Shown here: one piece after another, positions 1 to 6,511 of the stretch
Layout of the letters: each line of letters begins with the position of its first letter
How positions within the stretch are numbered: position 1 is the first letter of the stretch
From: CAZYPU01 sp049642705
GTDB lineage: Bacteria; Omnitrophota; Gorgyraeia; JABMRN01; RBG-13-46-9
Assembly: GCA_049642705.1 (NCBI GenBank)
Contig: JBARPB010000094.1
Coordinates: forward strand, 1-7,220
Length of the DNA stretch: 7,220 bases
Direction: 5' to 3'
Program-made: the position numbers and the translations under genes
Notes under the pieces: generated by a model
Told to the model about the DNA's origin: nothing
Databases searched by the model: none
Seen by the model: only the letters and a program-made list of their open reading frames with translations

Positions 1-320
1 GATTGAAGGCGTTCCTGAGTTCGCGGTTTACGGTATTTGCCAGGATATTCTTCGGTGTCGGCGTTCATGATGTCACAAATGCCTTCAGGGCATTCACTCG
101 GGAAGTCGCCGAAAGGATAAAACTGGAATCGACGGATTTTGCGATTTCGCCGGAGCTTGCTATAAAAGCGCACCTTTTGGGTTATAGACTGGCGGAGATA
201 CCCTGTTCCTACGCCTCGAGGGTAGCCGATAAGACAAAGTTCAAAATGTTCAAGATGGTGATGAGATACCTTACGTTATTCAGGTACAGGTTTTATAGAA
301 GAAAGGATCTTATAAAATGA
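1..320 (+). CDS. GT2 glycosyltransferase, dolichyl-phosphate mannosyltransferase-like, C-terminal fragment (5' end outside window)
   Basis: The frame is open to the left edge and ends at TGA 318-320, leaving about 105 codons of the C-terminal part. The TTG at position 3 is probably internal, because the nucleotide-sugar-binding half with its DxD motif must lie upstream. The piece resembles the end of the DPM1-like GT2 domain. It contains HDVTNAFRAFTREV (visible residues 22-35), matching the family's 'D-x-T-x-x-F-R' block, then a GY-R-AEIP segment (residues 60-67) and an R-x-A-D-K-T-K-F stretch (residues 73-80) like the family's R-x-x-G-x-S-K motif. Such enzymes move a sugar from a nucleotide donor to a polyprenyl phosphate or similar acceptor at the inner face of the membrane. 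The fragment ends in a basic tail without the transmembrane helices some members carry. Its stop overlaps the next start (ATGA), so it is probably co-translated with the lipid glycosyltransferase gene. Donor and acceptor cannot be read from this fragment. Confidence 0.82.
   Translation, partial: LKAFLSSRFTVFARIFFGVGVHDVTNAFRAFTREVAERIKLESTDFAISPELAIKAHLLGYRLAEIPCSYASRVADKTKFKMFKMVMRYLTLFRYRFYRRKDLIK
301..307 (+). promoter_or_regulatory. ribosome binding site for the GT28-like glycosyltransferase gene
   Basis: GAAAGGA lies 9 bases before the ATG at 317, inside the last codons of the preceding gene. It supports the chosen start. The same heptamer precedes the uracil-DNA glycosylase gene. Confidence 0.6.
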
Positions 321-1426
321 ATGACACGGTAATATTTTATGCCACGGCAGGGATCGGACACAAGAAAGCGGCGCTTGCCGTAAAAGAAGCTTTTGACAAA
401 AGCGGACATAAAGACGTATTAATCGCCGATGTTTTAGATTATACCAGTAGATTTTTCAGGGTTTCCTATGGCGCCATTTACCTATTTCTCATAAAGTATC
501 TGCCGACACTATGGGGTTTTTCCTACTATATTCTGGATAATCCGGTGGTTTACTTTTTCTTAAGCCCCATAAGGCGGCTTGTGAACGGCGTAAATTCCAG
601 AAAACTTGTTGAATTTCTCCTCGAGGCAAAACCAAAGACCGTAATCGTAACCCACTTCATGCCCTCGGAGGTCATAGCAAATCTTAAAAAAAAGGGGCTT
701 CTTTCGACGCGCCTTATATCGGTTATAACGGATTACAGGTCGCATAGTTTTTGGCTTTCCAAATACGTAGATTGTTACGTCGCAGGCTCCGATTACACCA
801 GAGACGATCTGATAAGAAGGGGAATACCGCCGGACAAAATAAGGGTATTCGGAATCCCTTGCGCAAGTTCTTTTTCCAAGGAGCACGACACCGAAAAGAT
901 ACGCGGAAAAGTGGGGCTCCAAAGCGGCAAGGCAACCGTTTTTGTGCTGGGAGGCGGGTTCGGCGTCGGACCCATAAGAAGAATTACGCTCCATTTAGAC
1001 AGGGCAAAGCAGGATTTTCAGGTTATCGTTGTGTGCGGTTATAACGCCCGGCTTTATAAAGCTATTAAAAGGATCGCGCGGTTTGCCAAGCACAGATTCA
1101 GGGTGTACGGCTTTATTGACAACGTGGACGAACTCATGGCAATTTCCGATGTGCTTGTCTCCAAGCCCGGCGGCATAACGGTAACGGAGGCGCTGAATGC
1201 CGGAGTTCCCATGATTGTCGTGGACCCCATTCCGGGGCAGGAGATGAGGAATTACGGGTTTCTTGAGAAGAACAGAGCGGCCTCGAAGATAAAGCGCCCC
1301 GAAGATATAATCAGGGTAGTGGGGGAATTGATCGGTTCAGACGGACTGAAAGTTTTAAGGGAAAACGTCAGAAAAATTAGGCTTACTCACTCGGCTGAAA
1401 GGATTATGAATGAAGCCGTTAAATGA
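317..1426 (+). CDS. MurG/MGDG-synthase-type glycosyltransferase (GT28), probable diacylglycerol or other lipid glycosyltransferase
   Basis: This 369-residue GT-B protein has the normal length for the monogalactosyldiacylglycerol synthase / UgtP family. The N-terminal lobe opens with a strand and a glycine-rich acceptor loop (ATAGIGHKKAA, residues 9-19). A long hydrophobic/aromatic stretch follows (residues about 49-85), the region by which this family usually sits on the membrane surface. TDY (138-140) and a VAGSDYTRDDLIRRG block (155-169) follow. The C-terminal nucleotide-sugar lobe begins at GGGFGVG (212-218) and carries the donor-binding signature SKPGGITVTEAL (282-293) and PIPGQE (304-309). 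The family moves galactose or glucose from a UDP-sugar to diacylglycerol; MurG uses the same fold on lipid I. The N-terminal region looks like MGDG synthase rather than MurG, so a membrane-glycolipid role is the better inference. The actual sugar and lipid are unknown. The ATG is fixed by GAAAGGA upstream and by the ATGA overlap with the preceding gene. The 3' end overlaps the next gene by 17 bases. Confidence 0.86.
   Translation: MNDTVIFYATAGIGHKKAALAVKEAFDKSGHKDVLIADVLDYTSRFFRVSYGAIYLFLIKYLPTLWGFSYYILDNPVVYFFLSPIRRLVNGVNSRKLVEFLLEAKPKTVIVTHFMPSEVIANLKKKGLLSTRLISVITDYRSHSFWLSKYVDCYVAGSDYTRDDLIRRGIPPDKIRVFGIPCASSFSKEHDTEKIRGKVGLQSGKATVFVLGGGFGVGPIRRITLHLDRAKQDFQVIVVCGYNARLYKAIKRIARFAKHRFRVYGFIDNVDELMAISDVLVSKPGGITVTEALNAGVPMIVVDPIPGQEMRNYGFLEKNRAASKIKRPEDIIRVVGELIGSDGLKVLRENVRKIRLTHSAERIMNEAVK
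1397..1403 (+). promoter_or_regulatory. ribosome binding site deciding the uracil-DNA glycosylase start
   Basis: GAAAGGA lies 6 bases before the ATG at 1410. The TGA at 1407-1409 is in frame with that ATG and directly before it, so no longer N-terminus is possible. A nearby ATG at 1406 is in the frame of the upstream glycosyltransferase. Confidence 0.65.
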
Positions 1427-2072
1427 CGAGCTTAAAGAAATCGTGGACGCGCTCAAGGCACATATAGAGATGGAGCGCCTGGCCGGGGGCGAGGAACTTC
1501 TCTTGGCAAGAGGCGCCGAAGACTCCCCCCTCGAAGTCCTTAAAGAAGAAGTGCTTTCGTGCAAGAAGTGCGAACTCTGCCAGAGGAGAAGAAATGTCGT
1601 ATTCGGCGCAGGAGACCCGAAGGCAAAACTAATGTTCGTCGGTGAAGCGCCGGGAATGGAAGAGGACCTGCAAGGGATGCCTTTTGTAGGGAGAGCCGGC
1701 AAGCTTCTTACCAAAATAATCGAATCAATCGGCCTCAAAAGAAAGGATGTCTATATAGCGAACGTATTAAAATGCAGGCCGCCGGACAATAGAAACCCTT
1801 TGCCGACAGAGATACTGACATGCGAGGAGTACCTGAGAAAACAGATAGAGATAATAGAGCCCGCCGTTATATGCGCGCTCGGCAAGTTCGCCGCCCAGAC
1901 GCTCCTAAGGAGCACCGAGACCATAACAAAATTAAGGGGCAGGTTTTACGATTTCAGCGGAACCAAATTAATACCGACCTATCATCCTGCGTATCTTTTG
2001 CGCAACCCGCATGACAAACGCTTAGTCTGGGAAGACATGAAGAAGATTCGGAAAATTCTGCAGAAAAATTAA
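1410..2072 (+). CDS. udg: family 4 uracil-DNA glycosylase, 4Fe-4S
   Basis: This 220-residue protein removes uracil, formed by cytosine deamination, from DNA and so starts base-excision repair. The four iron-sulfur ligands expected of family 4 are visible: C51 and C54 (CxxC), C122 within KCRPPDNRNP, and C138 sixteen residues later. An extra C57 follows the first pair. The uracil-binding motif GEAPGMEED spans residues 78-86, followed by PFVGRAGKLL (91-100). The second active-site motif HPAYLLRNP spans 192-200 and is complete. The first 45 or so residues, before the CxxC, form a charged, helix-prone extension absent from compact thermophile enzymes such as that of Thermus; similar extensions occur in many bacterial members. 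The gene overlaps the lipid glycosyltransferase gene by 17 bases, which implies translational coupling although no biochemical link is obvious. The stop TAA is in the same frame as the next gene, two codons before its ATG. Confidence 0.95.
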   Translation: MKPLNDELKEIVDALKAHIEMERLAGGEELLLARGAEDSPLEVLKEEVLSCKKCELCQRRRNVVFGAGDPKAKLMFVGEAPGMEEDLQGMPFVGRAGKLLTKIIESIGLKRKDVYIANVLKCRPPDNRNPLPTEILTCEEYLRKQIEIIEPAVICALGKFAAQTLLRSTETITKLRGRFYDFSGTKLIPTYHPAYLLRNPHDKRLVWEDMKKIRKILQKN

Positions 2073-2075
2073 AAA

Positions 2076-3413
2076 ATGAAAATATCCTTATTATTTCCTG
2101 GTATTGTAATCGACGGATTTGCACAAAATAATACAAGACCCAAGACGGGGTGGATACATCACGGCTTGTCTTACATAAGTTCGGTTCTTAAAAAGGAAGG
2201 CCATGATGTTTCGCTTATAGACCTGCGGCAATTAAACGGCTGGGAAGACTTGCCGGCTATCGTTAGAGGAATAATGCCTGATGTAGTCTGCATCACCATG
2301 ATGAGCCTTGATTTTGGCGCTGCCGTAAAATCAGCCGAGATAGTCAAGGGGGTAAATAGCTCCATAAAGGTTATCGCAGGTGGCGCGCATCCCACTTTGA
2401 TGGAGTCGGAATTGGCAGAAAATGACTTTATTGATTATATATTTAAGGGAGAAGCCGAGATAACATTGCCGAAGGTAATCGATGGCATTTTAAACGGCAG
2501 CGTCAAAACGAAAATAATAACAGGCGAATTACCCGACCTTGATAAGATTCCTTTTGCGGACAGGTCTCTCTTTAGGGTTTTAGAAGCGCCCATAGTTCCC
2601 TTTTTAAAAATGCCATTTGTTACAGCGATAGCAGGCAGGGGCTGTACCTATAACTGTAGTTTTTGCCAGCCCGCAGAAAAGATTATGTTCGGACCAAAAG
2701 TACGGCGTACTTCCGCGGAGAGGTTCATAGATGAACTGCAAATTACGAAAAACAAAAGAGGCCTTAACAGCCTTATGATCCACGATGATTGCCTGGTCGA
2801 GGACGGGAATTGGGTTCAGAAATTTTTACATCTATACAGCAGGAAAGGTTTTCGCAAATCTTTTGTATGCCAGAGCCGTGTGGACATAATAGTGAAAAAT
2901 CCCGGACTTTTTAAAGATATGAGAAGGCAGGGACTGGATATGCTTTTGATTGGTTTTGAAAGCGGCAACCAGAGAATACTGAATTTGTTGCGGAAGGGCA
3001 CTACCGTTGAACAAAATTATAAAGCGGCAAAAATATGCAAGAACTTAGGCATACGCATATGGGCTAATTTTATGCTGGGCATCCCGACAGAAACCAGGAA
3101 GGAAGCGGAGGAAACCGTGAAGATGATAAAAAAAATCAAGCCGTACGTGCCGAGCCCAGCTTTTTACACGCCGCACCCCGGAAGTGATTTATACGAATTT
3201 TGCATAAGAGAAAACCTGTCACTTATTGAAAAGCACGAAGATTACAGAAGGAACCCGGAAGGCGCCAAGATAAAAGGCGTTGATTATGAATTTTTAAACG
3301 AAATTCTCAACAAGGCGTTAAAAATTCCCCCCTTCGTAAAACTGAGACGGAAGATCGACAGATTAAAACTGGGCCGTTTTAACAAGGAGCTGATAAAGAG
3401 CCATGAGCTTTAA
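2076..3413 (+). CDS. B12-binding-domain radical SAM protein
   Basis: This 445-residue protein has the usual two-part layout of cobalamin-binding radical SAM enzymes. Residues 1-140 look like the Rossmann-type B12-binding domain, with HGLSYISSVLKKEGHDVSLID (29-49), GGAHPT (102-107) and KGEAE (124-128). I see no DxHxxG motif, which many radical SAM members of this superfamily also lack. The radical SAM barrel carries C190-x3-C194-x2-C197 for the 4Fe-4S cluster that cleaves S-adenosylmethionine. GFESGNQRILNLLRKGTT (293-310) and LGIPTET (334-340) are typical strands of the barrel. The tail is basic. The superfamily includes methylases of sp2/sp3 carbons and phosphinates, ring-forming enzymes and hopanoid or lipid modifiers, so the substrate cannot be named. 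An 11-base overlap with a GT2 gene favours modification of a surface sugar or lipid, but this is inference. The start is the first ATG after the udg stop, yet no convincing Shine-Dalgarno sequence precedes it, so re-initiation is likely. Its DNA looks more AT-rich than udg and priA. Confidence 0.88.
   Translation: MKISLLFPGIVIDGFAQNNTRPKTGWIHHGLSYISSVLKKEGHDVSLIDLRQLNGWEDLPAIVRGIMPDVVCITMMSLDFGAAVKSAEIVKGVNSSIKVIAGGAHPTLMESELAENDFIDYIFKGEAEITLPKVIDGILNGSVKTKIITGELPDLDKIPFADRSLFRVLEAPIVPFLKMPFVTAIAGRGCTYNCSFCQPAEKIMFGPKVRRTSAERFIDELQITKNKRGLNSLMIHDDCLVEDGNWVQKFLHLYSRKGFRKSFVCQSRVDIIVKNPGLFKDMRRQGLDMLLIGFESGNQRILNLLRKGTTVEQNYKAAKICKNLGIRIWANFMLGIPTETRKEAEETVKMIKKIKPYVPSPAFYTPHPGSDLYEFCIRENLSLIEKHEDYRRNPEGAKIKGVDYEFLNEILNKALKIPPFVKLRRKIDRLKLGRFNKELIKSHEL
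3384..3389 (+). promoter_or_regulatory. possible ribosome binding site for the GT2 gene, poorly spaced
   Basis: AAGGAG is a strong Shine-Dalgarno core but lies 13 bases before ATG 3403, further than usual. A second purine run, AAAGAG at 3395-3400, is only 2 bases away. Because an in-frame stop excludes an earlier start, translation may depend on coupling to the overlapping radical SAM gene. Confidence 0.4.
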
Positions 3414-4494
3414 CGCCGAGGAAAGATGCGATATAATAATTCCCGTCTGGAACCATCCGGACTTGACCAGAGGCTGCATAGACAGCATAAAACGACACAC
3501 AAGATTTCCTTATAGAATTGTAGCCGTTGACAATGCGAGCGACCCCCCCACGAGGGATTATCTCGATTCATTGCAAAAACATGACGGTAGGGTTGTTGTT
3601 ATCCGAAACGAAAAAAATGAAGGTTTCGTCAAAGCCGTCAACCAGGGCATGCGTTTTTCAGATGCAGGATACGTATGCATCCTTAATAACGACACCGTCG
3701 TAACTGACGGCTGGCTGGGGGAAATGGTAGACATCCTTCGTAAGAATGATGGCATAGGTATTATAAATCCCTCCAGCAATACCTCCTGCCAATTTCCGGG
3801 TGAAATGGATATAGATACCTACGCGGAAACGCTCAAAACTTTAAAGGGAGAATATCAGGAACTTTATACATGCCGGGCTTTTGCGATGGTGGTGGAGAGA
3901 AAAGTCATAGATGAGATAGGTTATTTGGACGACGTTTACGGAATGGGTTATTTTGACGATACCGATTACTGTAAACGCGCCCAAAAACTGGGCTTCAGGA
4001 CGGTAAGGGCAAAGGCTTCCTACGTATACCACAAAGAGAGACAGTCCTTCGACAAGATTAAAGAAAGAAGCGCAATCTTTTCCGAAAACGAAGATAAGTT
4101 TATCCGAAAATGGGGCAGGCAGCTCAGGGTAGCCTATATATTGCCTGTTTTGGGCAAAACAGACGAAATAAAAAAGATTTCTTCGAACATAAACAGGATA
4201 GCTAAAATCGGACATCAAGTATGGATATTTACCAAACGCGGGATAGACCCTAGACTTATGCTGATCGACCATGAAAATATACGCTTTTTTTACTACCCGG
4301 GGATTTTTTTCCCTCTTACGGTCCTGTATAAGGTATGGAAAAGGAAGAAAAAAAAGAAGTTGCACATGATAGTGACCAACGATGGGCCTATATTTAAAAC
4401 ATTTAAGTTTTTTAAAGATATTCTGGACGCGGACGTGATGCCGGACAGCGATTTTTCACAGGTAGAGAAAAAAATAAACTCAATCTCAAGGTAA
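3403..4494 (+). CDS. GT2 glycosyltransferase with a C-terminal half GT4-like domain
   Basis: Residues 9-215 of this 363-residue protein form a GT-A, family 2 glycosyltransferase of the rhamnosyltransferase/RfbF-like kind. CDIIIPVWNHPDLTRGCIDSI (9-29) is the opening strand and helix, AVDNAS (41-46) the nucleotide-binding turn, NEGFVKAVNQG (72-82) the next conserved block and LNNDT (94-98) the metal-binding DxD equivalent. GMGYFDDTDYCKRAQKLGF (180-198) holds the acidic acceptor/base region and YVYH (207-210) the late histidine. Residues about 241-363 do not belong to GT2. They begin RVAYILPVLG and continue NINRIAKIGHQVWIFT (262-277), which resembles the first strand, helix and second strand of a GT4 N-lobe, but no donor-binding C-lobe follows. 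A hydrophobic aromatic patch (295-312) and a KRKKKKK run (313-319) lie inside this tail. The start is forced: an in-frame TAA sits at 3394-3396. The gene overlaps the radical SAM gene by 11 bases and ends 3 bases before priA. It probably adds a sugar to a surface polysaccharide or glycolipid. Confidence 0.87.
   Translation: MSFNAEERCDIIIPVWNHPDLTRGCIDSIKRHTRFPYRIVAVDNASDPPTRDYLDSLQKHDGRVVVIRNEKNEGFVKAVNQGMRFSDAGYVCILNNDTVVTDGWLGEMVDILRKNDGIGIINPSSNTSCQFPGEMDIDTYAETLKTLKGEYQELYTCRAFAMVVERKVIDEIGYLDDVYGMGYFDDTDYCKRAQKLGFRTVRAKASYVYHKERQSFDKIKERSAIFSENEDKFIRKWGRQLRVAYILPVLGKTDEIKKISSNINRIAKIGHQVWIFTKRGIDPRLMLIDHENIRFFYYPGIFFPLTVLYKVWKRKKKKKLHMIVTNDGPIFKTFKFFKDILDADVMPDSDFSQVEKKINSISR
4488..4491 (+). 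promoter_or_regulatory. weak ribosome binding site for priA
   Basis: AAGG is placed 6 bases before ATG 4498 and overlaps the end of the GT2 gene, whose TAA (4492-4494) is in the priA frame. It supports the ATG chosen, which gives the expected PriA N-terminus. Confidence 0.45.
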
Positions 4495-4497
4495 GCT

Positions 4498-6507
4498 ATG
4501 TCCAAAACACACGGCTCTAAATACGCCGAAATCGCCGTTTCGCTTCCTGTGGATAAGACGTTTCATTACCGCATTCCCAGAAAAATGCAAGGCAAAGTGG
4601 AACCGGGCAAACGCGTCTGGATAGAATTCGGGAAAAGGAAGATAGTGGGCTACGTCGTCGGGCTCGCTGCCTCAACCGGGGTAAAAGACGTAAAACCCAT
4701 TAAAGAGGTAATAGATGAATCCCCCGTTATTTCGGCCGGCATGCGCGAGCTTTGCGGTTGGATAAAGGATACATACCTGTGCTCGCTGGGGCAGGCGATG
4801 GATGCGACTATCCCGGGCGTGCTTAAAAAGGGAAAGGTATCCGTGAGGCCCCGCGCGATAACCGAGGAGAAACTTCCCCCAACGCCGTCTGGGCCGCTGC
4901 CTCTTACGGGCGAGCAACAGGAGGCCTTGAGGAATGTCCTCTTTAAGATAGATAGGGAAGATTATAAGGCGTTCCTACTTCACGGTATAACCGCAAGCGG
5001 CAAGACAGAGGTTTACCTGCAGGCGATAGAGAAAGTGCTCGGTAAGGGAAAAACAAGCATTGTGCTCGTGCCGGAAATAGCGCTTACGCCGCAGACAGTA
5101 GAACGTTTCACGTCGCGTTTCGGCAATCTCGTGGCGGTCGTGCATTCGGCGCTTCTTGGCTCGACGAGGTACAGGGAATGGAAAAGGATTTTAGACGGCA
5201 CCGCGCGCATCGTGGTAGGCGCCCGCTCAGCCGTTTTTAGCCCGGTGAAGAATCTCGGGCTTATCATAGTGGACGAGGAGCATGAAACCAGCTATAAGCA
5301 GGAGGACGTTCCGAGGTATCACGCAAGGGACGTCGCCCTTATGAGGGGAAAACTTTCAAATTGCCCCGTGATACTGGGAAGCGCCACGCCTTCCCTCGAA
5401 AGTTATTACCTTGCGAACAAAGAAAGAATAGAACTTGTAAAGCTGACGAAAAGAATAGACGAACGCAGCCTCCCGAAAGTAAAAATCGTCGATATGCGGA
5501 TGGAACTCGCTACAAGAAAGAAAATAGTCATGTTCTCCAGGATGCTCACCGATAGCATCCAGCGGTCTTTAAGTAAAAACGGGCAGGTCATGATTTTTCT
5601 AAACCGCCGGGGCTTTTCCACCTACGTAAACTGCAAGAGGTGCGGGCTTGTCCTGAAATGCAAGCGCTGCGACAGCGTTCTTGTATATCACTACATGAGT
5701 AAAAGCATGGTATGCCACTACTGTAATTTCAGGATACCGCCGCCTAATGTTTGCCCGCAGTGCAGGAGTTCGTACATGAAGTATTTCGGCATCGGCACCG
5801 AAAAAGTAGAAAGCGAAGTCGCGCGGCTCTTTCCCGGGGCGAGAATCGCCAGGATGGATACCGACGCCACTTCAAAAAGGGGCTCGCACGAGGCAATACT
5901 CGGCGAGTTTAAAAAACACAATATCGATATTTTGGTCGGGACACAGATGATAGCAAAGGGGCTTGATTTCCCGCGCGTTACCCTCGTGGGCGTGGTAAAC
6001 GCTGACGTAACGCTTAACCTGCCCGATTTCCGGGCGAGCGAAAGGACCTTCAACCTTCTCACCCAGGTCGCCGGCAGGGCCGGCCGCGGGGAAGAGGGCG
6101 GAGAGGTTATCCTGCAGACATATGCGCCGGATCACTACGCGATCCTGTGCGCCTCGAAGCACGATTATGAGAAATTTTACCGCGAGGAAATCAAAAGCCG
6201 TAGGGAGCTTTCGTTCCCTCCCTTCACGCATATCGTGAGATTAACGCTTCGTTCGCGAAACGAAAAGAGAACCGTTGACGCTGCGAATAACCTGAAAAAA
6301 TTCCTGGAAGAAAAACTAAAAGGCATCGAAATAATCGGACCCGCACCCTCGCCGGTCTCGAGGGTGAGAGGTTACTACAGGTGGAATGTATTGCTTAAGT
6401 CAAAGAATAGAAGCACCATGTGCGAGGCCCTGAGGAAGGCGCTAGCCTCTTACAGAAGGCCTTCGGGTGTGCTTTTGGCTATTGATGTCGACCCGATTTC
6501 ATTCTAA
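4498..6507 (+). CDS. priA: primosomal protein N' (replication restart helicase PriA)
   Basis: PriA recognises abandoned replication forks, unwinds DNA 3' to 5' and reloads the replisome through the PriB/DnaT or DnaD/DnaB-type pathway onto DnaB/DnaC. All hallmark parts are visible. The 3'-end-binding domain is at residues 8-57, with FHYRIP and W-x-EFGKRKIVGYVVG. The helicase core has Walker A GITASGKT (163-170), motif Ia LVPEIALTPQ (190-199), DEEH (259-262) and GSATPSLE (294-301). The second RecA lobe has GTQMIAKGLDFP (481-492) and QVAGRAGRG (523-531). Eight zinc-binding cysteines lie at 379, 382, 388, 391, 406, 409, 419 and 422. This 3-6-3-15-3-10-3 spacing agrees, as I recall it, with the E. 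coli protein. At 669 residues it is on the short side (E. coli has about 732), mainly because the linker between the DNA-binding region and the helicase (residues about 110-135) is compact. AAGG at 4488-4491 lies 6 bases before the ATG. The gene appears intact. Confidence 0.98.
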   Translation: MSKTHGSKYAEIAVSLPVDKTFHYRIPRKMQGKVEPGKRVWIEFGKRKIVGYVVGLAASTGVKDVKPIKEVIDESPVISAGMRELCGWIKDTYLCSLGQAMDATIPGVLKKGKVSVRPRAITEEKLPPTPSGPLPLTGEQQEALRNVLFKIDREDYKAFLLHGITASGKTEVYLQAIEKVLGKGKTSIVLVPEIALTPQTVERFTSRFGNLVAVVHSALLGSTRYREWKRILDGTARIVVGARSAVFSPVKNLGLIIVDEEHETSYKQEDVPRYHARDVALMRGKLSNCPVILGSATPSLESYYLANKERIELVKLTKRIDERSLPKVKIVDMRMELATRKKIVMFSRMLTDSIQRSLSKNGQVMIFLNRRGFSTYVNCKRCGLVLKCKRCDSVLVYHYMSKSMVCHYCNFRIPPPNVCPQCRSSYMKYFGIGTEKVESEVARLFPGARIARMDTDATSKRGSHEAILGEFKKHNIDILVGTQMIAKGLDFPRVTLVGVVNADVTLNLPDFRASERTFNLLTQVAGRAGRGEEGGEVILQTYAPDHYAILCASKHDYEKFYREEIKSRRELSFPPFTHIVRLTLRSRNEKRTVDAANNLKKFLEEKLKGIEIIGPAPSPVSRVRGYYRWNVLLKSKNRSTMCEALRKALASYRRPSGVLLAIDVDPISF

Positions 6508-6511
6508 AATT

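Noticed and set aside
683..700. A8 run followed by GGGG in the GT28 gene, containing A-AAA-AAG like a -1 frameshift site
   Set aside because: The -1 frame hits a stop at about base 741, no stimulatory site or hairpin is evident, and the zero frame encodes a full-length family protein.
560..994. Antisense open frame of 144 codons opposite the GT28 gene
   Set aside because: The sense strand encodes a clear family protein; the antisense translation shows no recognisable domain and fits a reverse-frame shadow.
3128..3135. A8 run in the radical SAM gene as a possible frameshift or assembly error
   Set aside because: The protein stays in frame with family-like sequence on both sides and a normal length.
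4296..4315. GC-rich core followed by T7, looking like an intrinsic terminator inside the GT2 gene
   Set aside because: CCCGGGG has no loop or second stem arm, so no hairpin can form before the T run, and it lies within coding sequence.
3841..4365. Antisense open frame of 174 codons opposite the GT2 gene
   Set aside because: It lies wholly within a well-supported GT2 gene and its translation shows no recognisable motif.
4498..4830. PriA as a truncated or broken gene because it is shorter than the E. coli protein
   Set aside because: All DNA-binding, helicase and zinc motifs are present; only linker sequence is shorter.
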